This document shows, piece by piece, positions 16,601 to 24,425 of a stretch of DNA of 43,549 nt (the first letter of the stretch is position 1; every line of letters starts with the position of its first letter). A program made the position numbers and the translations under genes. The notes beneath the pieces were generated by a model that had not been told where the DNA came from, searched no databases, and worked only from the letters and a program-made list of their open reading frames with translations. The stretch comes from JAUSEW01 sp964414015 (GTDB taxonomy: Bacteria > Patescibacteriota > Microgenomatia > Levybacterales > UBA12049): NCBI GenBank assembly GCA_964414015.1, contig CAYPUE010000002.1:1-43549 (forward strand). Direction: 5' to 3'.

Positions 16601-19600
16601 GGTTGGATTGGTAACAGCATCTCCGCCGACCGAGGTAGTAAAGTTTAGGGTTCCGTTGTCAAGGATGTTAAATGTATGTGCAGTTCCGGAACCTCTTAGG
16701 GAGAGGTTGGCAGAGAGAGAAGCAGAGCCGGTTACATCCAATTTTACAAGCGGAGAAGTATTGCCAATCCCGACATTGCCGGCGTTGATGTAGGAATTGG
16801 AAGAAGAATTGGAATCCAAAACTATCCGTAAAACATTGGAGCCGTCTCTTGCGGCAAACTGCATGTTATTGGAAGCATCCTGCCATATACCGCTGTCATT
16901 TGTTAATCCTGTTGTTTGGGCATTAAGTATCCATGAGCCGGCACCGGCAGCGCTGATTGCTTGAAGTTTTGCCCCAGGACTTGTCGTCCCAATTCCGATG
17001 TTTCCGTTTACGATAAGGGCGTTTCCTGTGTTAGCAGGGTCGAGGAAGTAAGCGGAATTATCAAGATCGTAGAATGACCGGGCGTAGACTGTTCCTCCAT
17101 TGGTAACTCGGAATTGCGTTCTCTTGTCTCCTCCTCCGGATGGAGTTTGTCCGGGATAAGCAGAACTTGAAGCAGTAATCAGATCTCCCAAATCCGTAGT
17201 GAGAAGCCCATTATCCACAACCAGTCCGGCGAAAGAAGTGCGTCCGGAGAAGGAAGCGATTGGTCCTGTTCCCAAATTTCCCCGAAGATCAAGCGTGGCA
17301 AGCGGACTCGTGGTCCCAATCCCCACACTACCATCGTTTTTAATCCTCATCCTTTCCGTAGTAGTGGAAGTGGAAGCTCCCGAATTAGCAGTTTCAAACA
17401 CAATGCTGCCATTCCAGCTTCCCATATCAACTGCGCCAATTCTTCCAACAACAGCACCGCTAGTATCTGCAAAAGTAGTAAAAGCTATGTATGCCTGATT
17501 TCCAGTTCCCCCGGTAGTACTATGAATTTGCAATAAGTCTGTAGCTGCTTTTGATATTTCAAGCGGAAATTGCGGAGCAGTTGTTCCAATGCCGACATTA
17601 CCGTTATTATCCAAAAGAGTTAGTCCATTAGTCCAGGCATTTGTTCCTGATTTGTATTGGAGATTTAAGGCTCCGGTTAGAGGCTTAATGGTATTAACAG
17701 CTAGAGTTCCGGAAATTGTCGCATTTCCTGTAATATCCAAAGCCTCAAGCGGAGTAACAGTTCCAATTCCGATTTTATCCGTGCTCAAATCTCCATAAAT
17801 CGTGCCTCCAATATTTAATTTGTAAGTACTATCAACTGCTGGAGGCTGTACATTATATCCGATAAGAATATTGTCACTTCCCGTAGTCATAGTGGTAGCA
17901 ACGTTTGAACCGATTAAAACATTTCTTGAGCCAGTGGTAACTAGGTCACCTACCACATAACCTATGCCAATATTGTCGCTATGCGAACTGTTGCCATTTA
18001 CGAAAGCATTGCTTCCGATTACAGTATTGCGATTGCCATTATTATTGCCAAATTCAGCATTTGCACCTATACCAATATTATGACTTCCAGTATCATTTCT
18101 ATAAAGAGCTTGAGAACCAAGTCCTACATTACTGCCGCCGGTGGAATTGGAAAATAAAGTTCTAAAGCCAAATGCGTCATTTGAGGCAGTCGTATTGGAA
18201 GTAAGAGCAAGAGCACCTACCGCAGTACTGCTGCTCCCAGTGGTATTTGCCTTAAGGGTAGAAACGCCTACGCCAGTATTAAATGTGCTTTGACCTGTGG
18301 AATTTAGCCCTGTATTTAATCCTGCCCAAAAATTGTAGGAATTAGTTTCCCCAGGATAAAAGGCTAAGGCCTCGTTGATGTAAAAAGAACCAGCAGTACT
18401 ATCTTGATTGGGTATTGCTGCTCCCAAACCCGCATCAGCTAGATTATCCGTATAAGTTGTTGTCGTGTTATCGCTGATGGTAGCTACATATTTGCGGGGA
18501 TTTGCTCCTCCAGCTGCTGTTCTATAAATCTTTCTGGCTATAACCGCAGAAGAACCAATCGGAATATTGGATACGTTCATTTTCTTATTAGTGACGGATA
18601 CCCCGACTCCGCTGTTAGTTCCCCCTGATTCTCCGCTGGCAGTAACGAAACTTACTCCGTAAGAATATGTGCCATTTAAATTTCCAGCAACACCGCTGTC
18701 TGCGTAAGTAATGGTATCGGCTGGGGCTGCTTCCCGATTAAATTTAAAATGGCCTCTATCAAGAAGAATATTTCCCCCATAGACTTCCAGTTTTTCGTAT
18801 GCAGAAGCGGTTGCTATTCCGACGTTTCCTGAATTCTGAATAACGAATTTCATTGCTCCTGATTTGGAAGCGGTGAATAAGTCGCCAACTCCTGCGTTGT
18901 CTGTTATCAACGAGGCGAAAGATGAAGTAGCGGAGATAGTGGCTGCAGGTAAAGTTCCGGAAAGTCCTCTGATATCTAGAGTGGCAAGAGGTGCTGTTGT
19001 GCCAATTCCGACTCTTGAATTTGTTGTATCAAAGTCCATTAATCCTGAAGCAATATTTAAGGCTGTTGTTGAGGATGATGCAAGAGTCCATGTGGAAGCG
19101 GATGCTGCAGATAAATTTAGCGCTCCTGCAGAGGTAAGAGCCAATGTTCCCGAGGTTGCTGTCTGAATGGTTAAATTTCCGGATGTATTTGTCCAGGATG
19201 ATGTTCCTCCGGAGGCTAGAACTAACGCTCCGGTAGAATTACCGATGTTTGTAGCGGACGTTCCTGTTGCGTTAATATTTCCCGTTCCCGTAACTGTTAT
19301 GCCTCCTGTTCCCTGAATAAGACCCGAACCGGAGTTAACTCCAACAGCAGTAACAGCGCCTGATGAGTTAACCTGAAATTGAGAAGACGAGCCAACAGAA
19401 AAAAGAGCGGAGGGACTCGTTGTCCCGATCCCGATATTTCCGTTATTGTTCAAAAACAAGACTGAATTGGCAGCCAGTCCTGCATCTCCGCCGGGACTTC
19501 TTTGGAAGTTAAGAGTAGAGTTGTTTAAGAGATTGAAGGTATTTGCTCCTGCGGTTGTGGGAACTGCCAGAGATAAATTTCCGGAAATGCTGGCAGTGGG

Positions 19601-22453
19601 ATTGCCGGAATTTACATTTATGAACGCGAATTTAGCTGAGGCTGTACTTTGTCCGCCAATAGTTAAGTCAACTGTGGAATTTTTGGGGTAGAGCAGTCCG
19701 CTTGACTGGTTCCAGTAAATAGTGCTTGCTGCCGCAGCATTGGCATCTACCCAAGACAAAGTGCCTGACCCATTCGTCTGAAGCACATAGTTGGTAGTTT
19801 GAGATCCCGGCCAAGTGTAGGCTATGCCTCCGAAATTAGTGGTACCGGAAACCTTCAATGTTCCTACTATATCCAAAGTAGCAGCCGGAAGGTTGATTCC
19901 AATTCCTACATTTCCCGCATTTGTTACCACGAATTTGGTAGCTCCGGATTTGGAAGCGGTGAGCAAATCTCCAACTCCGGCATTATCGGTTATGAGGGAA
20001 GCAAAAGAAGAAGCAGCGGAAACAGTTGCTGCAGGTAAGGTTCCGGAAAGTCCTCTGACATCCAAAGCCGCACCCGGCGCAGTTATCCCAATCCCAACAT
20101 TGCCAGAGGCTGCAAAAATATCATTAACATAAACAGCCCCGCCGTTATTGGAGGTGGTATTTCTAATTGCCTTTTGTATGTCTATTGTACCGGTGCCACT
20201 TGGAATAAGTTGTATATCTCCATTGTTTGTTCCACTGCTTTTAATGATGGTATTTGTATCGTCAGAAAAATCCATAATTTGTTGTCCACTATTGTATTGC
20301 CAAATACTCAATGTGTAGAAATTTCCACCCACACCTAATCGTCCCGAAGTGGCCAAATGATTGCTGGCATTGTAATACAGACTTGCTGTTCCGTCGTTAC
20401 CAGCTTGAGTGCTTCTAAATGTTATCTTCGGATTTCCTGAAGTGGAACCAAGAATGTCTAGAGCAGACGCAGGCGCGGTCGTCCCGATGCCGACGTTGCC
20501 GGAGTTGTCTACGGTGAATTTGGCAGTTCCGGATGTACTGGCGCTAATGAGTGGACCGGTTGAGGTTTGATTGATAGTAAGGGCTGATTGTCCGCTGGAG
20601 GTTGCCAGGATTGCCAGCAAATCATCCACTTCCAAAGCACCAACAGCAGTAGAGATGTTGTTATTGTTTGTGCTATTTTGAATGGGTTTCTGCAGATCAA
20701 TAGTTCCTAGTCCATCAGGCGCAAAAGTTATATTTCCAGCTGTTCCGCTGTTGGTCTGGAGAACAAGGGGTTTGCCTGTAATCGTCAGCTGTCCGCTTGC
20801 AGCCTGGAAAGTAGTCGTTGCTGTGCCTGCGATGCTGACAGTTCCGCTGGAATTAAGAGCCAGCACGGCGTTGGTGTTGGTAGTGACTCCGGCATCGGTT
20901 ACAGGCGGAAGCCCCTGCAGAACTTCAGCGTTCGTAGCGAAGGCAACTGTAGCTAATTGCTGGCGGGGAGTAAGCTCCGCAGTACTGCCAACAGTTACGC
21001 CTAAATACAAGGTGGCATTTTGAGCGAATATGCTTTGCGCGATCGCAGTGTTATTGCCAAGAAGAATAGAGAAAATTCCATCCGTATCGGGACTGATACT
21101 GACAATTTCCTGCCAAAGAAGAGCCGCTCCCGAAGCTGTGGGGTCATTGTAAATAGCCATCCGAAGCGCAGTTGCCGCAGTAGTCACAGGATTATCCGAA
21201 GAATCGGTCAGACGGCCTTGAAAAGATAGAATTCTGGGAGGCGCGACCGGTGCGGCAAAGGCAGGAGATTGACTTCTGGGCGTAGTTGCAAACGCATTGT
21301 ACATCGCAAATCCTACAGCTGTCATGAAAATAATCAGAATTGCCAGGTGGAAATAATGCGTAATCGGGTAAGAATGATATGTTCTGTACCAGTTCGGTCT
21401 GGTATGACGCAGATGATGCCAGGCTTTTTTGTGCCATGGGAAGCTTTTAGTTGAGATGGAAAGAGGAGCATACAGCGCTTTGCTCAAATTTCCAATTTTT
21501 AGTTTTTCGTTGAAATTTTGATTTTTGATTTTTGATTTTTGATTTTGGAATACCGGTTTGCCTTGGATCTGCCAGAGTACATATTCAAATGTCTCTCCTA
21601 ATTTCGCCAGCGGGAAAACTAGGAAATAATCAAAAATGAGCGCAAAAACATTAAAGAATTTTTGCGCGAGGCGGACAGGAGGAAGGGATGAATAGCGCGA
21701 TTGGAATTCTTGATGCGGGAAGTTGGATATTCTTGATCTTGAATCTTTGACGTTTTGATTGTCGGAAATCAAATTATCAAGATTTCCTTTTTCCGTCGTC
21801 AAAGACGTCTCACTTCTAACTTCAATAACTCCGTTTCCTAGTAAGCCTTCGGATTGCGCCCAAGAAAAATATTTTCTCAAAGATGAGAGTTTGCGGTTGA
21901 CAGTAGAAGGAAGAAACTCTTGTTCCAGCAGACGGTTTTTGTATTCTTCAATAAAACTGCTGTCAATTTTCCCTAAGACATTTTTTTTATTTATGTCCCA
22001 CTCATTTTTGCTATCGGTGACTTCTTCAGCCCATTTAAAAAACTGCTTAACGTCAATGATGTAGTTTTTGATAGTAAGATGCGAAGCGTTATACACATAA
22101 AGAAAATCTTTGAAGTCCTTAATGCGATATGGATCAATATTTGACATTTGACATTTGACATTTGACATTTCGAGGGGAGATTGGGAAATTATGCCTTCGA
22201 GCTTTAGGAAATTGAAGAACTTACGAAGCGAAGATAAGTGTCTTTCGATAGAGCTGGCAGAGAAGATTTGGGAATCTTTGTAGAGATTGATGATTTGGAA
22301 CGTTGCTTTATTTGGATCAAACGAATTTTTGAATCTTTCTTCAAACCATCTGATGAATTGACTTACATCCGCTTTGTAATTTTTTATCGTGGCTTTCGAA
22401 GGCTGGTTTTTTTGGTTCTTTAAAAACGATATGAATTGTTCTACTAGCTGCAT
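13673..22453 (-). CDS. Giant surface fibre with N-terminal recombinase-type core-binding domains (2926 aa)
   Basis: Residues 1-95 and 112-208 are two copies of the SAM-like core-binding domain of tyrosine recombinases (TIKNYKADVSQFIRWF, SSIERHLSSLRKFFNFLKLE; TIKNYIIDVKQFFKWAEE, STVNRKLSSLRKYFSWAQ). No catalytic domain follows. A transmembrane segment lies at about 367-388, then FQGRLTDSSDNPV (411-423), common at the base of fibre proteins. At least 13 GNVGIGTTAP-type repeats follow. A YadA-head-like stretch (about 1375-1540) has alternating NTxxG and GxxAL units. A region near 2220-2415 resembles phage tail-spike processing domains (GRVPVKV, DPLTSSSTPGVAMKA). The conserved-looking C-terminus is about 2620-2926. 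Topology would be N-in, C-out. Start: AGGGA lies 6-7 nt before the ATG. Several segments are encoded by microrepeats (e.g. 14041-14070, 14909-14934, 22140-22170). The likely role is adhesion to a host or surface; this is inference. Confidence 0.85.
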   Translation of the reverse strand: MQLVEQFISFLKNQKNQPSKATIKNYKADVSQFIRWFEERFKNSFDPNKATFQIINLYKDSQIFSASSIERHLSSLRKFFNFLKLEGIISQSPLEMSNVKCQMSNIDPYRIKDFKDFLYVYNASHLTIKNYIIDVKQFFKWAEEVTDSKNEWDINKKNVLGKIDSSFIEEYKNRLLEQEFLPSTVNRKLSSLRKYFSWAQSEGLLGNGVIEVRSETSLTTEKGNLDNLISDNQNVKDSRSRISNFPHQEFQSRYSSLPPVRLAQKFFNVFALIFDYFLVFPLAKLGETFEYVLWQIQGKPVFQNQKSKIKNQNFNEKLKIGNLSKALYAPLSISTKSFPWHKKAWHHLRHTRPNWYRTYHSYPITHYFHLAILIIFMTAVGFAMYNAFATTPRSQSPAFAAPVAPPRILSFQGRLTDSSDNPVTTAATALRMAIYNDPTASGAALLWQEIVSISPDTDGIFSILLGNNTAIAQSIFAQNATLYLGVTVGSTAELTPRQQLATVAFATNAEVLQGLPPVTDAGVTTNTNAVLALNSSGTVSIAGTATTTFQAASGQLTITGKPLVLQTNSGTAGNITFAPDGLGTIDLQKPIQNSTNNNNISTAVGALEVDDLLAILATSSGQSALTINQTSTGPLISASTSGTAKFTVDNSGNVGIGTTAPASALDILGSTSGNPKITFRSTQAGNDGTASLYYNASNHLATSGRLGVGGNFYTLSIWQYNSGQQIMDFSDDTNTIIKSSGTNNGDIQLIPSGTGTIDIQKAIRNTTSNNGGAVYVNDIFAASGNVGIGITAPGAALDVRGLSGTLPAATVSAASSFASLITDNAGVGDLLTASKSGATKFVVTNAGNVGIGINLPAATLDIVGTLKVSGTTNFGGIAYTWPGSQTTNYVLQTNGSGTLSWVDANAAAASTIYWNQSSGLLYPKNSTVDLTIGGQSTASAKFAFINVNSGNPTASISGNLSLAVPTTAGANTFNLLNNSTLNFQRSPGGDAGLAANSVLFLNNNGNIGIGTTSPSALFSVGSSSQFQVNSSGAVTAVGVNSGSGLIQGTGGITVTGTGNINATGTSATNIGNSTGALVLASGGTSSWTNTSGNLTIQTATSGTLALTSAGALNLSAASASTWTLASSSTTALNIASGLMDFDTTNSRVGIGTTAPLATLDIRGLSGTLPAATISATSSFASLITDNAGVGDLFTASKSGAMKFVIQNSGNVGIATASAYEKLEVYGGNILLDRGHFKFNREAAPADTITYADSGVAGNLNGTYSYGVSFVTASGESGGTNSGVGVSVTNKKMNVSNIPIGSSAVIARKIYRTAAGGANPRKYVATISDNTTTTYTDNLADAGLGAAIPNQDSTAGSFYINEALAFYPGETNSYNFWAGLNTGLNSTGQSTFNTGVGVSTLKANTTGSSSTAVGALALTSNTTASNDAFGFRTLFSNSTGGSNVGLGSQALYRNDTGSHNIGIGANAEFGNNNGNRNTVIGSNAFVNGNSSHSDNIGIGYVVGDLVTTGSRNVLIGSNVATTMTTGSDNILIGYNVQPPAVDSTYKLNIGGTIYGDLSTDKIGIGTVTPLEALDITGNATISGTLAVNTIKPLTGALNLQYKSGTNAWTNGLTLLDNNGNVGIGTTAPQFPLEISKAATDLLQIHSTTGGTGNQAYIAFTTFADTSGAVVGRIGAVDMGSWNGSIVFETANSGASTSTTTERMRIKNDGSVGIGTTSPLATLDLRGNLGTGPIASFSGRTSFAGLVVDNGLLTTDLGDLITASSSAYPGQTPSGGGDKRTQFRVTNGGTVYARSFYDLDNSAYFLDPANTGNALIVNGNIGIGTTSPGAKLQAISAAGAGSWILNAQTTGLTNDSGIWQDASNNMQFAARDGSNVLRIVLDSNSSSNSYINAGNVGIGNTSPLVKLDVTGSASLSANLSLRGSGTAHTFNILDNGTLNFTTSVGGDAVTNPTLFIKNGGAATSGNVGIGTTAPAAKLDVNGAITINNNDLKDVSNVRGNNTNVRINFGDGGGYLDLYSTSRPIRLFPGNSQQTVQIGNVGSKLIVGNTVNDADPVNDIAVNGNQARGIGVERHTTSNTAGVNLTVRSGGATSGATDKNGGDLYLASGISTGTGNSNIYFQTFPAGSSGTSDNTATTRMIINSSGNVGIGTTSPLATLDIRGSSGTTPAASVSATTSFASLITDNAGVGDLFTASKSGATKFVVTNAGGVIVNLPAPATTGALCHTNITGITNEELVDCSGAPGDIAEWYVAETNTEEGDIVALTSQSFTYDAEGSDAATGQIKQLGKQTIQVLGKSTNAHGIIGVYSTGPFQVFGEDIKNAVEKSENPQLKSIPVALNGRVPVKVSMENGPIQIGDPLTSSSTPGVAMKATKAGPIVAKALEPFSCSSTMNPELLTNNQFCQGRILVFVNVSWYDPDVFITSTGDYSLASQGEALQEVQPTTPAPFVLKDPFGNIVDRIGAFAEIAVGNLKVGFINAQEITTNSLAVTADSLTIGGETLRDYIINVVSNSQFAIRNSEIISPIASIDSLKTNFISPLASNSAIAISLDSSKFIVHSGNNASSSAVAVIDNAGNASFAGVLTANELNASKLNASKIDASEASVSGTLRAKKIIADQIEGLNIQTSTLSAQYITNNYYDNFGLIANSASSSGIPNTQYDIQNTGFVDIASLSGQLAYVENLNATFATFTQGLISLGPSSFSDLSVINQLSVGGDLVLADTSINVLGSDLKLQPLKQGNLSIMDGLVYIDTFGNIKVGGNAEFAKDVTVKGIFSTNIISPIPGSDLVVRLNQESAPPHNSSFIIHNSSDSAVLAINQQGDVTSSGSATFSKLNLRLVQPALAISNTEFLATGSAGVATISANFKEITINNSMVTDKSLIYLTPVSLSSLGGETLEPQTPYLMRQLPDKSFTVGIQNSVSIPTTFNWLIIN
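22140..22170. repeat. TTTGACA microrepeat inside the giant gene
   Basis: Four tandem copies of a 7-bp unit (tttgaca). On the minus strand they encode MSNVKCQMSN, exactly in the linker between the two core-binding domains. The in-frame expansion appears to have lengthened the linker only. Confidence 0.7.
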
Positions 22454-23092
22454 TTTATTTCCCTAACTGCTTTCTGTGAAAAGTGAGCACGAGCTACGAG
22501 ATTATACGGATTATACGGATTATTACGGGTGTTAACGAAGATTATTTTTATTGGCATACAATTAGAGTAGAGAATTCTACCACAGATTGTCAAGAGCCTA
22601 GAGTAAGGATAAAATGATACATTTCGATGCTTTAGTATCTGGATACAGGTTAACCAAAAATTGTGTGAAAAAGTACGAAAATAGGAGTTTTCACGACAAT
22701 TTTACAGCTTATTCGGTAAATGTTTGTATTTTTATAAAAATCTGTCTATCTATAACTATATCACTATATCTCAAAAGACCTATAATAGCCAATGATGCCT
22801 TTTGATGTATTTGTCTAAAAATTAATTTTTAAGTTTCCTATTTTCCTTCTTGCAATTTTGAAAAAGCCAGTCAAAAATTGAGAAATTTTAAATTTCGCGT
22901 TTTCTTTATAAAAAAACCTTAAAAAAATAAAAATTTAATAAAACAAATTTTTTGAGTTTGATTTTTAACTTATCACTCAAGACTCTTAAGCGCTACGAGG
23001 GATATGATTTTTGTTTTGGTTGTTAATAAGCCATAACTAAAGAATATAAGGAAAAGTTGTTTTGTTTATGATTATGTGTGTAGAATGATAGT
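22454..23092. other. AT-rich intergenic region between divergent surface genes
   Basis: About 640 bp without a convincing gene. Near the giant gene's start there are three 9-10 bp direct repeats gattatacg (22500-22527). A minus-strand TTGACA (22593-22588) with TACTCT 18 bp away is a possible promoter for the giant gene. The plus-strand promoter of the four-helix-bundle gene is at the right end. The rest (about 22800-22980) is poly-A/T rich; I see no further structure. Confidence 0.6.
23057..23086 (+). promoter_or_regulatory. Promoter of the four-helix suffix gene
   Basis: TTGTTT (23057-23062), an 18-bp spacer and TAGAAT (23081-23086). The ATG at 23093 is 7 nt downstream, again a leaderless arrangement. 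There is no Shine-Dalgarno. Confidence 0.5.
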
Positions 23093-23533
23093 ATGGAAAA
23101 TTCCCTAGAAGAAAGAAAGCATGGTGGTTATAGGAGCTTAAAGTCTTATCAAACAACTACTTTAATTTACGATTTGACAGTTGAGTTTTGCAATCTTTAC
23201 ATGACTTATCCGACTAATAAGTCTTATNNNNNNNNNNNNNNNNNNNNNNNNNNNNNNNNNNNNNNNNNNNNNNNNNNNNNNNNNNNNNNNNNNNNNNNNN
23301 NNNNNNNNNNNNNNNNNNNNNNNNNNNATAAGTCTTATTTGAGTAAACCTGAAATAGCTGCCAACTCTATAATTTGTCTTATTCATCAAGCCAATTTCTT
23401 ATTGGACAAACAACTGCAGGCTTTGGAGAAGTTTTTCGTTACCGAAGGAGGGTATAGCGAGGAACTTTTTCGAAAAAGAAGGGAAAATAGGACGTATAGG
23501 ACCAATAGGGCAAATGGGACTGATAAGATATGA
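23093..23533 (+). CDS. Four-helix bundle protein with suffix domain, interrupted by gap
   Basis: The N-terminus (HGGYRSLKSYQTTTLIYDL, then LTVEFCNLYM) and C-terminus (PEIAANSIICLIHQANFLLD, then FVTEGGYSEELFRKRRENR) match four-helix bundle proteins carrying the C-terminal 'suffix' domain. The middle, about two helices, is lost in the 100-N gap (23228-23327); the gap is probably longer than 100 bases, judging by the missing conserved core. The tail YRTNRANGTDKI comes from a short repetitive stretch. The last codons overlap the next start as ATGA (23530-23533), so it is translationally coupled to the secreted Ig-like protein. Biochemical function is unknown. Confidence 0.75.
   Translation: MENSLEERKHGGYRSLKSYQTTTLIYDLTVEFCNLYMTYPTNKSYXXXXXXXXXXXXXXXXXXXXXXXXXXXXXXXXXXKSYLSKPEIAANSIICLIHQANFLLDKQLQALEKFFVTEGGYSEELFRKRRENRTYRTNRANGTDKI
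23228..23327. other. Scaffold gap (100 N)
   Basis: Both edges carry the same 11-mer, ataagtcttat (23217-23227 and 23328-23338). This suggests a repeat at the gap edges or a mis-joined overlap. Confidence 0.99.
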
Positions 23534-24414
23534 AAAGACAGCTTTTATTATTTATAGCAGTTTTCTTGTTCATTTTGTTTTTTGGGCAAAAGGCTTACGC
23601 TCAATCGATACAAAATCCAACCGGTCGTTTGGAAACCGGGGTATCAGCATCAGTAGGCGAGTTTTATTTGAATGTTTCAGGATTTGTGTCTCCTAACGCC
23701 TCCATCATCTTAACCTCGTCAGATGGTGCATTCATACGGGCTGCTGTGGCGGATTCTGGCGGTAATTTTTTTATTTCCCAAGTTCTGATAAGCAAAGGGT
23801 TTTCCGGATTCTGTCTTGAGGCGGTTGATTTTGCCAGAGTTGGGGATTCTACGACCTGTTTTTCTTTCCCTCCGGCAACAGGAAGCATTACGATGAATAA
23901 TCTCTTTCTTCCTCCAACGTTGGCATTAAGCAGAAACGAGGTTGCGCAAGGCCAAACAGTTACTGCTTTCGGCTACACTATGCCCGGAGCCACAGTAACA
24001 CTTCGTTTAAGTAACGGCCAGATTTTAACTACCAGAGCAGACAGTAAAGGATATTATTCATTCAAAGTTCCATCCCTTGCGGCAGGAACATACGAAATTT
24101 ATGCCAAAGCCACATATCAAGAGAAGGAATCCCTGACGCCTACGAAAAAAGTCGAGTTGAAATCTCTTTCTTTCTGGCAGCAAATCTTGGCGTTTCTGAA
24201 AGATATATTGTCCAAAATCATCAAGTTTTTTACTTCCATATCGTTTGGGCCGCTTTGGATTGCCATTCCAATCCTTATCCTGATTATTATACTTATTATA
24301 AGACTATGGCCGGAGAAATTTACCTTTCTTTATAGAATTGTGCAGAGGACTGCGACTGATTCTTTCAATCAAACCCCAAAATTGCTCCACGACTGGTGGT
24401 GGGTAGGATACTAA
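23530..24414 (+). CDS. Secreted, membrane-anchored Ig-like surface protein
   Basis: A signal peptide (about 1-24, ending GQKAYA) is followed by beta-rich repeats. The clearest is FGYTMPGATVTLRL with TRADSKGYYSFKVP and LAAGTYEIYA, the pattern of bacterial Ig-like or carboxypeptidase-regulatory-like domains. An earlier, weaker repeat lies at about 45-105. A transmembrane segment at about 238-259 is followed by a basic cytoplasmic tail. The chain would be outside with a C-terminal anchor. It contains two cysteines in the ectodomain. It is coupled by ATGA to the four-helix gene and converges with the WxL-like cluster, ending 12 bp from it. It probably belongs to the same surface structure, by context only. 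Confidence 0.75.
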   Translation: MKRQLLLFIAVFLFILFFGQKAYAQSIQNPTGRLETGVSASVGEFYLNVSGFVSPNASIILTSSDGAFIRAAVADSGGNFFISQVLISKGFSGFCLEAVDFARVGDSTTCFSFPPATGSITMNNLFLPPTLALSRNEVAQGQTVTAFGYTMPGATVTLRLSNGQILTTRADSKGYYSFKVPSLAAGTYEIYAKATYQEKESLTPTKKVELKSLSFWQQILAFLKDILSKIIKFFTSISFGPLWIAIPILILIIILIIRLWPEKFTFLYRIVQRTATDSFNQTPKLLHDWWWVGY

Positions 24415-24425
24415 TCTTTAGAATT

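Noticed and set aside
15800..20930. CRISPR-like repetition
   Set aside because: The recurring sequence is the coding repeat of GNVGIGTT units with variable spacing and diverged copies, not direct repeats with unique spacers.
14976..21229. Many plus-strand frames of 60-120 codons opposite the giant gene
   Set aside because: They are shadows of the repetitive Ser/Thr/Gly-rich minus-strand coding sequence and show no family features or start signals.
13673..22453. The giant gene as an integrase or mobile element
   Set aside because: Only core-binding domains are present; no catalytic Arg-His-Arg-Tyr domain, attachment sites or other phage genes were seen.
22614..22805. 63-codon plus-strand frame
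   Set aside because: No ribosome-binding site, no recognisable pattern and A/T-rich composition typical of non-coding sequence.
13486..23533. Diversity-generating retroelement suggested by Avd-like four-helix bundles
   Set aside because: No reverse transcriptase, template repeat or variable repeat was found in the window.
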